Positions 1 through 6,393 are shown, numbered from the stretch's first letter. The stretch: DNA of 9,323 nt from Planctomycetota bacterium (GCA_024278415.1 JAJRTI010000319.1:1-9323), one strand, 5' to 3'. The notes: generated by a model not told the origin, from the sequence alone. Numbers and translations are program-made.

Positions 1-156
1 CCATAGTTGATTTGTCTGGCCCTCGCGGGTCCGCGTGGGCGATGCATGGCGAACCCGGCTCAACAAGCAGCTTTGCTAACTGTGGACCTCAGCTTCCTGA
101 CGACTCAGGCAAATCAACAGCCCCGAGAAAATCGCTGAAGCCTCGGGACCGTCCGT

Positions 157-201
157 CGGAACGCGAAGGCGTTCCGCTCCGGGGTTGCGGGCGCAGCCCG
201 C
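157..201. repeat. two-hairpin repeat, B-type core
   Basis: Two hairpins sit five bases apart. The first is CGGAACGC, tetraloop GAAG, GCGTTCCG (157-176, 8 perfect pairs). The second is GCGGGC, loop GCA, GCCCGC (187-201), preceded by GGGTT. The 20-base string at 182-201 matches 8704-8723 at 18 of 20 positions. The two differences form one base pair (G-C here, A-T there), so the stem is preserved. The outer CCCAGGG/CCCTGGG arm of the other copies is not recognisable here. A small palindrome next to a B-type hairpin is also the layout of the array at 8671-8895, so I take this as a decayed member of the same family. Confidence 0.6.
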
Positions 202-232
202 CTTGTGCTTTTTGCTCCGGAAGCGTGAGACT

Positions 233-251
233 CCACGGGCCAAGCCCGTGG
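233..251. repeat. 19-base hairpin repeat, copy 1
   Basis: CCACGGGC, loop CAA, GCCCGTGG: 8 perfect pairs. It matches the copy at 300-318 at 16 of 19 positions. Two of the three differences fall on the same base pair (G-C here, A-T there). Flanking GAGA and TCTC could lengthen the stem across an internal loop. Confidence 0.6.
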
Positions 252-298
252 CATCTCCCCTGCTGGTATGCCGTTCTTGTAGATTGCCAGCATGAATC

Positions 299-319
299 AC
301 CACAGGGCAAGCCTGTGGT
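299..319. repeat. 19-base hairpin repeat, copy 2
   Basis: ACCACAGG, loop GCAAG, CCTGTGGT: 8 perfect pairs. This is the second copy of the hairpin at 233-251, in the same orientation and 67 bases further on, with the CAAGCC centre kept. It shows nothing coding and no T tract. Confidence 0.6.
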
Positions 320-371
320 ATCCGTCCCGGAGATGAGGGGTAAAGAGCAGGGACAGGCCCCCCCCACGGTG

Positions 372-1394
372 TTACGGATGTCCAGTTGACAGCACGACGC
401 TCACTTGGTCGAGCTTCCCAGCCAGGGCGTTGGCTACGTTCTGGATCGCGGCGCGGGCCATGCGCGCATTGGCCTCGGCCGTGTTGCTGCTCACGTGGGG
501 CGTGAGCACGGCGTTGCTCAGCGTCCGCAAGTCCTTTCCCTCCAGAGGCTCGTACGGCTCCGCGTCGAACACGTCGAGGCCTGCGCCGCACAGGTGGTTG
601 GACGCGAGTGCGTCGTAGAGCGCGGCTTCGTCCACGACCGCGCCGCGCGCGGTATTGATGAAGATCGCACCGGGCTTCATGGCCGCGAACTTCTCTGCGT
701 TGAAGAACTTCGCCGTCTCGGGCACTGAAGCGATGTGTGCGGACACGACGTCGGCCTGCCCGAGCGCGGCCATGAGGTCACACGTGTAATCGGCCACGCC
801 GAACGCGCGCGCGGCTTCTCCCCAATCGGCCACACCCAACATGGCCGGCACGCCATCCTTGGGCACGATGTCGCAGCCCATGACGCGCATGCCGAAGCCC
901 AGCCCTGCGGCCTTCGCCACGAGCCGGCCAATGCCGCCGAGCCCCACGACCACGAGCGTCTTGCCCGCGAGTTCCATGCCCGCGGCCGGCTCCCAGGCGC
1001 CGGCCTTCATGGACTTGTCGAACTGGGCCACGTGGCGCGCAACCGCGCCCATGAGCCACAGAGCGTGCTCAGCAACGGCCGTGTTGAGCACTCCCGGCGT
1101 GTTGGCGACGACGATGCCGCGGGCCGCGCACTGCGCCTTGTCCACGCTGTCGTGTCCCACGCCAAAGCGCGCGACGATGCCGCCGGCCGGGAGCGCATCG
1201 TAGAGCGCGCCGATGTACGGGTCGGTACCGACGATGACCGCCGCGGCACCTTCCGCCTTGACGCGCGCGGCAAGTTCTTCCTCGCCCGCGGGCGCGGGGA
1301 TGCAGCGCAGGCCGAGGTCTGCGGCCGCCTCGAACTCGGCAGGGCTCTTGTGGTATTCGAATTCGGTCACGAGCACGGTGGCTGGGTCGGGCAT
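372..1394 (-). CDS. D-2-hydroxyacid dehydrogenase (NAD-dependent)
   Basis: A 340-residue cytoplasmic oxidoreductase of the D-isomer-specific 2-hydroxyacid dehydrogenase family (phosphoglycerate dehydrogenase / glyoxylate-hydroxypyruvate reductase type). It would interconvert a 2-oxoacid and a D-2-hydroxyacid using NAD(P). The Rossmann dinucleotide loop GLGGIG is at 151-156, and Asp175 sits where the family binds the NAD ribose. The catalytic triad is visible: Arg250 in NTARG, Glu279 in DAEP and His300 in TPHVSSNT. GVGHDSVD (78-85) and AVAEHALWLM (106-115) are also family motifs. The length fits the short form without a C-terminal ACT domain, so serA is possible but not shown and the substrate is open. 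I chose the ATG at 1394 because homology starts there and AAGGA lies about ten bases upstream; the frame is open to 1715, but the extra 107 residues look like non-coding sequence. Confidence 0.93.
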   Translation of the reverse strand: MPDPATVLVTEFEYHKSPAEFEAAADLGLRCIPAPAGEEELAARVKAEGAAAVIVGTDPYIGALYDALPAGGIVARFGVGHDSVDKAQCAARGIVVANTPGVLNTAVAEHALWLMGAVARHVAQFDKSMKAGAWEPAAGMELAGKTLVVVGLGGIGRLVAKAAGLGFGMRVMGCDIVPKDGVPAMLGVADWGEAARAFGVADYTCDLMAALGQADVVSAHIASVPETAKFFNAEKFAAMKPGAIFINTARGAVVDEAALYDALASNHLCGAGLDVFDAEPYEPLEGKDLRTLSNAVLTPHVSSNTAEANARMARAAIQNVANALAGKLDQVSVVLSTGHP

Positions 1395-1441
1395 GGGAGG
1401 GGTTCCTTCGCAAGGTGCTGGAGCTGAGCTGCGCCTGCCAG

Positions 1442-1565
1442 ACGCGTAACCGCGTGCGCCAGCATGCGGGGGGGGCAAGCGATTCACAGATCGCCTGAAT
1501 GCTGGCGAATTCGGCGACCGCAGGGTTGCGACGGGCGGGGCCGTCCGTCGCGAGCATGCGGTCGC
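1442..1565. repeat. three consecutive inverted repeats in divergent region
   Basis: The gap between the dehydrogenase (minus) and the TPR gene (plus) is highly self-complementary. First, ACGCG-TAAC-CGCGT (1442-1455). Second, GCCAGCAT (1458-1465) pairs with ATGCTGGC (1499-1506) and encloses GCGAT-TCACAG-ATCGC (1479-1494); an 8-G run lies at 1468-1475. Third, GCGACCGCA (1514-1522) pairs with TGCGGTCGC (1557-1565) and encloses an 11-pair stem (1528-1538 with 1541-1551, one G-T pair) across a symmetric 5x5 internal loop. The block lies within the possible 5' leader of the dehydrogenase mRNA. It matches no riboswitch class that I recognise. It may be a regulatory leader or a repeat element. Confidence 0.55.
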
Positions 1566-1602
1566 GCGCGCGCTCCCGACACACCCTCTGGAGCCGCGAT
1601 GG

Positions 1603-1631
1603 TTGTGGCGTGGCAACGCGGGCATTATAAT
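1603..1631 (+). promoter_or_regulatory. sigma70-like promoter for the TPR gene
   Basis: TTGTGG (1603-1608), 17-base spacer, TATAAT (1626-1631). The -10 is perfect and the -35 keeps TTG. Transcription would start near 1638, about 60 bases ahead of the ATG at 1697. This also argues against the GTG at 1634 as a start, since it would lie at the transcript's very 5' end. Confidence 0.6.
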
Positions 1632-1651
1632 AAGTGGCGACGAGCGAACAA
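1624..1651 (-). promoter_or_regulatory. possible divergent promoter for the dehydrogenase
   Basis: The core ATTATAAT (1624-1631) reads TATAAT on both strands. On the minus strand the -10 is 1624-1629, and TTGTTC (1646-1651) lies 16 bases upstream as a weak -35. This would give a leader of over 200 bases containing the inverted repeats at 1442-1565. The -35 is poor and a nearer promoter could exist. Confidence 0.3.
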
Positions 1652-1696
1652 GCTTGGCGCCTGAGCCGCTTGCGCGCGCGAAAGGAGACACGAACG

Positions 1697-2542
1697 ATGA
1701 GGGGACTCCGAACACAACTACTTGGCTTGGCGGCAGTGATCGCTCTCACCGCGCCATCGATGGCCATGGACGCCAAGCACACGAAAGTGAAGTACGCGTA
1801 CCACACGGCCTACCGCTTTTACTATCCGACTGGACTCGCGTTCGCCCCCTTCGCGCCATGGGGCTTGCCGTGGTCCTACAACTACTACACCGTGCCCTGG
1901 GGCGCCTCTCCGTACCGGCGCTATTGGCCGGGCGCGTACGTGTACCGCTGGGCTGGCGGCTGGTACGCGAACTGGCGGCCGTACGTGTACTGGGACTACC
2001 TCCACATGGGCGGGTTGGGGTATGAGCCTGAGCCGCTGCCGCCGCTGAGCATCGAGTGGCGCCAACTGGGCGACGGCTACTACCACACCGGCAAGTATGC
2101 CTTCGCGCGGGAAGCGTACCAGCGCGCACTCGGCCTGTCGGACGCCAACATGCACGCGTGGGCCGGCGCCACACTCGTGCTCCTGTCGCGAGCGCAGTTC
2201 GAGGCCGCGGGCAAGCTTGTGCCGCGTATCCTCCATCGCACCCACGGGCTGCGCCGGCTTCAGGCGCCGTTCGGGCAATTGGACAAGGACGCGAAACGCT
2301 TCGTGGCGGAAGCGGAGGCCGCTCTCCGCAAGCAGCCGGATAACCGATCGCTACACATGCTGACGGCTTTCCTGCACGCGGTGTACGGGAGCCCGCTGCG
2401 CTCGTGGAACATTTACCGGCAGCTCTCTGTCGGGTCCGTGCCGGCACAAGACGTGGCCAACCTCGGCCGCCTCCTGCGGGAGGAGTGGGGGTTCGGCCAA
2501 CCGCGTGTCGAGCTTGCCACACAGCGTCTGACGCCGGACTGA
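1697..2542 (+). CDS. secreted Tyr/Trp-rich TPR protein
   Basis: A 281-residue exported protein of unknown function. Residues 1-23 form a signal peptide: MRGLR, a hydrophobic stretch LLGLAAVIAL, and a likely cut after SMA (21-23). Residues 33-101 are extraordinarily aromatic, with 16 Tyr and 8 Trp in 69 positions plus many Gly, Pro and Arg. A Pro-rich linker (110-117) leads to at least one TPR-like helical pair at about 121-146 (LGDGYYHTGKYAFAREAYQR), and more alpha-helix follows to the end, including a possible further repeat near 160-215. TPR units usually mediate protein contacts; the aromatic segment may bind carbohydrate or the cell surface, which is inference. AAAGGAGA at 1681-1688 is a well-spaced ribosome site for the ATG at 1697. 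The frame extends upstream to a GTG at 1634, rejected because the signal peptide begins at 1697. It has its own promoter. Confidence 0.8.
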   Translation: MRGLRTQLLGLAAVIALTAPSMAMDAKHTKVKYAYHTAYRFYYPTGLAFAPFAPWGLPWSYNYYTVPWGASPYRRYWPGAYVYRWAGGWYANWRPYVYWDYLHMGGLGYEPEPLPPLSIEWRQLGDGYYHTGKYAFAREAYQRALGLSDANMHAWAGATLVLLSRAQFEAAGKLVPRILHRTHGLRRLQAPFGQLDKDAKRFVAEAEAALRKQPDNRSLHMLTAFLHAVYGSPLRSWNIYRQLSVGSVPAQDVANLGRLLREEWGFGQPRVELATQRLTPD

Positions 2543-2659
2543 GGGGGCCGCGCACCCGCCAATCGAATGCGGTCCTGCTGCGACGGACGACTTTATTGAC
2601 GGGCTGCCAGGGCGCAGAGCATCCGTCCATTGAACCATGGCTCTACTTCGGAGCACCCC

Positions 2660-3652
2660 ATGCCCCATTGCCAACTCCTCAGCCACGCCGAATGCCAAAC
2701 TTGCCAGCCGGGCTTCGACCTCGCCAGTGCACTCGACAACCTCAGCCATGCCGCGTTTGGGCAATACGATGGCGTCATCGCCGGCACCCCAGAGTTCAAG
2801 CGCTGGTTCATGAGCCGGCCCGGCATGACCGACGACTCGCGCTTTGTCGCACTGTGGGGCGGGGCAGCGGTGTCGAGCGTGTTCATCACCGTTACACCCA
2901 TGCGATTCGGTGGCGAGATGATGACCGTGGGGCTCGTGGACTCGGTCATGACGAACCCCGAGCACCGGCGTCGCGGCCTGGCCAAGGGTCTGCTCATGCG
3001 CGCCATCGAGTTCATGCGCGGCCAGGGAGTCGACCTCAGCTTGCTCTACACGGTCTCCGGCAGTATGCCGCATGACTTCTATGCGTCCATGGGCTACGTG
3101 GACCTGCTGCGCGTGAACGTGATGGAGAAGGCGGACGGCGGATCGCCGGACGCCGACCTCCCCCCGACCACCATCGAGCCCGCGCGCCTGAGGCAGATGC
3201 TCGACGCCGCGTTCGCCGGCCACGATGGCTACGTGCCCATGAGCGAGGAACTCTGGCAGTGGCGCCGCGAGCGCCGGCCGAGTCTCGTGCCGGTGCAGGT
3301 GCACGCGCTCGGCGATCCTCCCCGCGCGCTCTTCGCCATTGCCCAGGCGCCCATTCGCAAAGCCGGCGGCCGCGCGTCCAAGAGCATGCTCAACGATTGC
3401 GCGATCCTCGACGGCGAACTCGACGCGGCCACCTGCCAGCAGATGGCCGCAGCCGCGCCGGCGGGCGCCCCCATTGTGGCCATATGCGCAGACGTGAACG
3501 AGGCCGACCTCGCCGCGTTCACCGCGGCCGGCTTCGCACCCGTGGCCCAGGAGGACTGCATGGTCCTGCCCCTCTCACCCCGCGCCGAGCTGGCAAGCCA
3601 GCGCAAGCCGGAGCTGTGGTACGCGGTGACGGAGACGATTGTGGGGATATAG
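2660..3652 (+). CDS. GNAT family N-acetyltransferase
   Basis: A 330-residue cytoplasmic protein with an N-terminal GNAT domain that would move an acetyl group from acetyl-CoA to an amine. The acetyl-CoA loop RRRGLAKG (103-110) fits R-x-x-G-x-A, preceded by the usual strand VGLVDSVMTNPEHR (90-103). FYASMGY (140-146) is the family's closing motif. The C-terminal half (about 165-330) is unusually long for a single GNAT domain, and FTAAGFAPV (287-295) echoes the same motif, suggesting a second, degenerate GNAT fold or an Eis-like multi-domain design. The substrate cannot be told. I prefer the ATG at 2660 because GGAG lies six bases ahead of it; an in-frame TTG at 2630 would add ten residues and has no clear ribosome site. 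The 117-base gap after the TPR gene shows a TTGACG (2596-2601) but no good -10, so it may be cotranscribed with that gene. Confidence 0.85.
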   Translation: MPHCQLLSHAECQTCQPGFDLASALDNLSHAAFGQYDGVIAGTPEFKRWFMSRPGMTDDSRFVALWGGAAVSSVFITVTPMRFGGEMMTVGLVDSVMTNPEHRRRGLAKGLLMRAIEFMRGQGVDLSLLYTVSGSMPHDFYASMGYVDLLRVNVMEKADGGSPDADLPPTTIEPARLRQMLDAAFAGHDGYVPMSEELWQWRRERRPSLVPVQVHALGDPPRALFAIAQAPIRKAGGRASKSMLNDCAILDGELDAATCQQMAAAAPAGAPIVAICADVNEADLAAFTAAGFAPVAQEDCMVLPLSPRAELASQRKPELWYAVTETIVGI

Positions 3653-3703
3653 ATCGAATCCAGATGGAGCCAGGCTCTGCGGGCGAACCCCTGAGACGCG
3701 GCA

Positions 3704-4636
3704 TCACAGCCACTTGCACAACCAGCGCACGATTTCATGCCGCATGGCCGCGGTCTCGAAGTGGCCAATCTCGGAGCGCAGGAGCTTCCACGCGCCGGCC
3801 GCGCCGTGCTTCGCGTACACGCGCTTCAGCGCGGCGTCGACGCGGTCGAGTCCGGCCGGGGGAGTGAGCTTGTCGTAGTTGCCGGCGAGCGCGAGGTGGG
3901 GCCGCGGCGCGATGAGCGCGTTGATGGCCGCGGTGTCGAAATGTTTGAGCAGGCTCGGCACGTAGTAGTAGAGGCCGTGGCCGTCGAGGTTGCCGATCTC
4001 GATGAGCGCCTGGTAGTCGGTGAGGCAGCAGATGTCCACGCACACCTTCACGCGCACGTCGAGCGCCGCGAGCCACCAACTCATGGTGCTGCCCATGGAC
4101 AGCCCGAGCGCGCCGATGCGCGCGGCGTCGACTTCGGGCCGCGACGCAAGATAGTCCATCGCGCGGATGCTGTCGTACATCATCATCCCCCACAGCACCT
4201 GCCCGTTCCACAGCATCTCCTTGAACAGCTCCGACTCCTTGCGGCCCCGGCGCTCGCCGAAGTTCCAGGCGTCGATGCACAGGCCGCACCAGCCTTGCTG
4301 CGCGACGACGTCCGCGTAGGGAGGCGACTGGAGCGCGCTGAGGCCGTTCGTGAACTCGTCCTTGCCGATGACGTAGTCGCCGCCGTGCGCGTGGTTGTAG
4401 AGGATCGCCGGCGCCGGGCCGTCGAGGCCGTGGGGCCGCACGAAGAACGCCGGGACCTCCTCGACGCCGTTCAGGTCGAGCATGAGCGTCTCCAGCACAT
4501 AGTGCTCGCGCTCCTCCTCGGCCACCTTCTTGCACGTGATTTTGCGCCGCCGCGGGGGCAGGTCGCCAAGGAGGCCGTAGAGTTGTCGGCGACGCGCCTG
4601 CGGCTTTGCTCCGGGGGATCTCTCTGCCTTTGCCAT
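3704..4636 (-). CDS. alpha/beta-hydrolase, DLH / acetyl-esterase type
   Basis: A 310-residue serine hydrolase without signal peptide or membrane segment, so probably cytoplasmic. The oxyanion-hole region is YNHAHGG (80-86). The nucleophile is Ser180 in GLSMGS, the acid is probably Asp255 in GNYDKLTPP, and the histidine is His292 in IGHFET. Order and spacing fit the alpha/beta-hydrolase fold. The layout resembles dienelactone hydrolase / acetyl xylan esterase relatives that cleave ester bonds of small or sugar-linked substrates; the actual substrate is not visible. The N-terminus (1-40) is basic and Lys/Arg-rich, perhaps a lid or leader. The ATG at 4636 has GGAG eight bases upstream. It faces the GNAT gene tail to tail across 51 bases with no convincing terminator. 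Confidence 0.88.
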   Translation of the reverse strand: MAKAERSPGAKPQARRRQLYGLLGDLPPRRRKITCKKVAEEEREHYVLETLMLDLNGVEEVPAFFVRPHGLDGPAPAILYNHAHGGDYVIGKDEFTNGLSALQSPPYADVVAQQGWCGLCIDAWNFGERRGRKESELFKEMLWNGQVLWGMMMYDSIRAMDYLASRPEVDAARIGALGLSMGSTMSWWLAALDVRVKVCVDICCLTDYQALIEIGNLDGHGLYYYVPSLLKHFDTAAINALIAPRPHLALAGNYDKLTPPAGLDRVDAALKRVYAKHGAAGAWKLLRSEIGHFETAAMRHEIVRWLCKWL

Positions 4637-4802
4637 CTTGCATCTCCGTTGTCAGTGGATGCCCCGAATCAGTGTCCATCGCGAAACGGCGCACCGCGGG
4701 CTTTTGTTGTGCGCATGCCAAGGCGCTCGACTCCGATGCGGCGCCGGCGGGCGATGACTCGCCCACTACGAGCGCGTTGGCCGCGTTCCGCAACGGACAC
4801 GA

Positions 4803-4831
4803 ATTATACGTCCAACTCCGCGCATTGCCAG
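4803..4831 (-). promoter_or_regulatory. sigma70-like promoter for the hydrolase
   Basis: On the minus strand, CTGGCA (4826-4831, four of six consensus bases), a spacer of exactly 17, then TATAAT (4803-4808, perfect). Transcription would start near 4796, leaving a leader of about 160 bases before the ATG at 4636. Confidence 0.65.
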
Positions 4832-4964
4832 TGAATTTGCCGTTGGAGTTCGCACCCAGAGGAACGACGCTTTCCTTAGGCCGACACCGCCCGCGTGTGG
4901 CCCTTCAGCCGTGCGTGGCGGCAGCCAGAGCCCTCGGCCTGCCGGCTTGCGCCAAGACGGAAGA

Positions 4965-5051
4965 AACGCGAAGACACGAAGGTGCCAAGACGCTATCTCC
5001 TCTTCACAGTCCGGCTCTCTTTGCGCCTCTGCGGCTTGGCGTCTTTGCGTT
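4965..5051. repeat. diverged inverted repeat, AACGCRAAGAC family
   Basis: The 29-base left arm (4965-4993) begins AACGCGAAGACACGAAG. The reverse complement of 5023-5051 begins AACGCAAAGACGCCAAG. The arms agree at 21 of 29 positions around a 29-base centre. Strings of the type CGCAAAGACGCCAAG are, from my general knowledge, common intergenic repeats in many unrelated bacterial genomes, usually without a known job. The pairing is too broken to form a strong uninterrupted hairpin. Confidence 0.55.
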
Positions 5052-5110
5052 GAAAAACGCTCCTCCCCTGACCCATTCTGTATTGCATTGCGCCAAAGAT
5101 CCGTGTCGCG

Positions 5111-5791
5111 CTACGCGGCCCGCCTGATCCCTCCGTGCTCCTGCGCGTCGATCGCCCAGATCCGGCGCTGTGTCTGGTAGACGATCGCAGCCGCGCCGGC
5201 GACCGTGACGCCGAGCGCGTACGGGAGGATCGCGTCGAGCACCTGCACGCCGGCGAAGATGAGCACCGTGTTGAGGGCGACGAAGAGGAGGCGCACTTCA
5301 GTCGGGCCGAGCCCGAAGTGGGTGATGCGGAACTCGTTGGTCGCCGCGAAGTCGAGGAACGAGTTCGCCATGAGGCACGAGTACACGAACGCGAGCACCA
5401 TGACCCTGTACACGCTCGGCCCGTCGGCGACGAACACGTAGCCCACGATCACGCACCACATGAAGACGAAGTCGAGGAAGTGGTCCATGTGGAAGCCCCA
5501 CTTCACGAGCCCGGTGTCGCGCGTGCGGCCCACGGTGCCGTCGTAGCTGTCGGTGAGCCACTGGAGGAAGAGCATCGCGGACGAGCCCCAGAGCCAGTGG
5601 ACGTTCGACTTCGCGAGCCAGCCGAAGCCGATCATGCCCGCGCTCCAGAGGACCGTCATGAGCGTGAGGTGGTAGCTCTCGATCCACTTGGGCACGAAGC
5701 GGACGGTGGCATCGATGAAGCGGCGTGCGATCTTGGCCAAGGGCGACACCATGGGCGCCTTCTTGTCGCCAGCAAAGGTTTGCTTAGCCAT
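5111..5791 (-). CDS. CDP-alcohol phosphatidyltransferase family protein
   Basis: A 226-residue integral membrane enzyme that would join a CDP-activated alcohol or diacylglycerol to an acceptor alcohol in phospholipid or polar-lipid synthesis. About six hydrophobic segments are visible, near 42-60, 64-80, 105-123, 127-148, 167-183 and 188-205. The active-site signature spans 81-107: Asp81, Asp84-Gly85, Gly88-Arg89, Gly99, Asp103 and Asp107, so all four metal-binding or catalytic Asp are present. It departs from D-x2-D-G-x2-A-R-x8-G-x3-D-x3-D in two ways: Gly replaces Ala before Arg89, and nine rather than eight residues separate Arg89 from Gly99. HFGLGPTEVR (158-167) is a further conserved-looking stretch. 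The acceptor is unknown. The ATG at 5791 has GAGGAG eight bases upstream; the frame stays open to 5938, but those 49 residues look non-coding. Confidence 0.85.
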   Translation of the reverse strand: MAKQTFAGDKKAPMVSPLAKIARRFIDATVRFVPKWIESYHLTLMTVLWSAGMIGFGWLAKSNVHWLWGSSAMLFLQWLTDSYDGTVGRTRDTGLVKWGFHMDHFLDFVFMWCVIVGYVFVADGPSVYRVMVLAFVYSCLMANSFLDFAATNEFRITHFGLGPTEVRLLFVALNTVLIFAGVQVLDAILPYALGVTVAGAAAIVYQTQRRIWAIDAQEHGGIRRAA

Positions 5792-5967
5792 GACATGGGC
5801 TCCTCTGTGCATGGGATGCAGGGGGACGTTGCGGCCTGCTGTCCCATTAGCGAAGCCTGTGCCGCAACACACCGCCACCACATAACGCTCTCTATCGGTG
5901 GCTTGCGTCGAGACGCCACCGGGTGCCGGCCTTAGCATGCACAGCGCGTGCGCATGGGGTGCATGGC

Positions 5968-6045
5968 TCAGATGGGCAGTGATCGAACCCTGGCGCTTCC
6001 TTCACGCACACTTATGATGGCCTCCATGTCTGCGAGAAGTTTCAT
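5968..6045 (-). pseudogene. DUF5615 PIN-like toxin remnant, internally deleted
   Basis: A 25-codon reading frame whose ATG overlaps the stop of the DUF433 gene (ATGA, 6042-6045), the usual coupling of DUF433-DUF5615 toxin-antitoxin-like pairs. Residues 1-7 are MKLLADM, the typical first strand of DUF5615 proteins with its conserved Asp (Asp6). Residues 8-25, EAIISVREGSARVRSLPI, look like the typical last strands of the same family. The roughly 85-95 residues expected in between are missing, and the join is in frame. The remnant has lost nearly the whole PIN-like core and cannot be an active nuclease. The family match rests on my memory of typical sequences. Alternatively it is a functional micropeptide, but the paired end matches make a deletion far more likely. 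Confidence 0.75.
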
Positions 6046-6278
6046 ACCACCGATGGCTGAAGAGGGAGGAGGGAGTCCTCCGCAAGACGCGCCGCGTACT
6101 GAAGCGCCTGCCGAATGTCTTCCGCCTCCAGGTAGGGATATTCCTCCATAATCTCCTCCGCGCTCATACCGTTAGCCACCAGGTTAACCACAAGCGATAC
6201 CGTCACGCGCATGCCCCTGATGCAGGCCCGGCCGCCCATGAGCTTCGGGTCGAATGTGATGCGATCAAGCCCTTGCAT
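6042..6278 (-). CDS. DUF433 antitoxin (VapB-like)
   Basis: A 78-residue protein of the DUF433 family, generally the antitoxin partner of DUF5615 PIN-like toxins. The family pattern is clear: RITFDPKLMGGRACIRGMRV (6-25), then VNLVANGMSAEEIMEEYPYL (31-50) and EAEDIRQALQYAA (51-63). The first part resembles the DNA-binding half that normally binds the operon's own promoter; the last residues would contact the toxin. The ATG at 6278 has a strong ribosome site, GGAGG seven bases upstream. The frame is open to 6326, but that would put the start beside the -10 box. Its toxin partner survives only as a stub, so this is an orphan antitoxin. It may still repress its own promoter or neutralise a related toxin elsewhere. 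Confidence 0.9.
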   Translation of the reverse strand: MQGLDRITFDPKLMGGRACIRGMRVTVSLVVNLVANGMSAEEIMEEYPYLEAEDIRQALQYAARLAEDSLLPLQPSVV

Positions 6279-6327
6279 GGTGTGACCTCCGAAAGTTGAT
6301 TTGCCAACCACCATTGCCGCTTGCACG

Positions 6328-6357
6328 ATTATACCACGGCCATCGAAGCCTGGTCGA
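6328..6357 (-). promoter_or_regulatory. sigma70-like promoter of the DUF433 module
   Basis: On the minus strand, TCGACC (6352-6357, four of six consensus bases), an 18-base spacer, then a perfect TATAAT (6328-6333). Transcription would begin near 6321, about 43 bases before the ATG at 6278. The promoter lies in the 115 bases between the stop of the barrel protein and the antitoxin, so the module can be expressed on its own. Confidence 0.65.
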
Positions 6358-6379
6358 GGATGATGAAGAGAATGCGCAT
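6329..6379 (-). other. 16-codon frame, possible gene stub
   Basis: MRILFIILDQASMAVV followed by TAA, starting 14 bases after the stop of the barrel protein gene. It has a hydrophobic start that resembles the first strand of sulfatase/phosphatase-type proteins, but there is no good ribosome site and the match is too short to decide. Its last codons overlap the -10 box of the DUF433 module. It may be the beginning of a lost gene or mere chance. Confidence 0.2.
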
Positions 6380-6393
6380 GGTGGGTTGGCCCT

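Larger units (their letters stand above)
1..371. other. gene-free region with hairpin repeats
   Basis: I see no credible gene here. The open frames crossing it are Arg/Pro/Ser-rich, lack a recognisable domain and run through the repeats. What it does hold is a string of short inverted repeats: CCTGA/TCAGG at 96-109, CCCGAG/CTCGGG at 122-147, and the stronger hairpins at 157-176, 187-201, 233-251 and 299-319 that are listed separately. The stretch lies just past the stop codon of the minus-strand dehydrogenase, so its minus-strand transcript would run into these hairpins. None is followed by a clear T run, so I do not call an intrinsic terminator. Confidence 0.7.
4637..5110. other. gene-free gap with promoter and repeat
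   Basis: This 474-base gap lies between two minus-strand genes. It contains the probable promoter of the hydrolase gene (4803-4831) and a diverged inverted repeat (4965-5051). I see no coding sequence: the open frames across it have no recognisable domain and the longest are antisense or tail extensions of neighbouring genes. Confidence 0.7.

Noticed and set aside
157..319. CRISPR-like array
   Set aside because: The repeats are palindromic hairpins of different families with irregular spacing and only two similar units; no constant spacer length and no cas gene.
1395..1715. N-terminal extension of the dehydrogenase by 107 residues
   Set aside because: The added residues are Arg/Ser/Pro-rich without family similarity, cover the hairpin block and divergent promoter, and the ATG at 1394 has a ribosome site and starts the recognisable domain.
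2596..2624. Promoter in front of the GNAT gene
   Set aside because: TTGACG is a good -35, but the bases 17 further on (GCATCC) do not resemble a -10 box.
3737..4834. 365-residue plus-strand open frame opposite the hydrolase
   Set aside because: Antisense shadow of a gene with a complete catalytic triad; no motif of its own.
5897..5920. Terminator after the toxin remnant
   Set aside because: GGTGGC/GCCACC can form a hairpin, but the minus strand has no T tract behind it.
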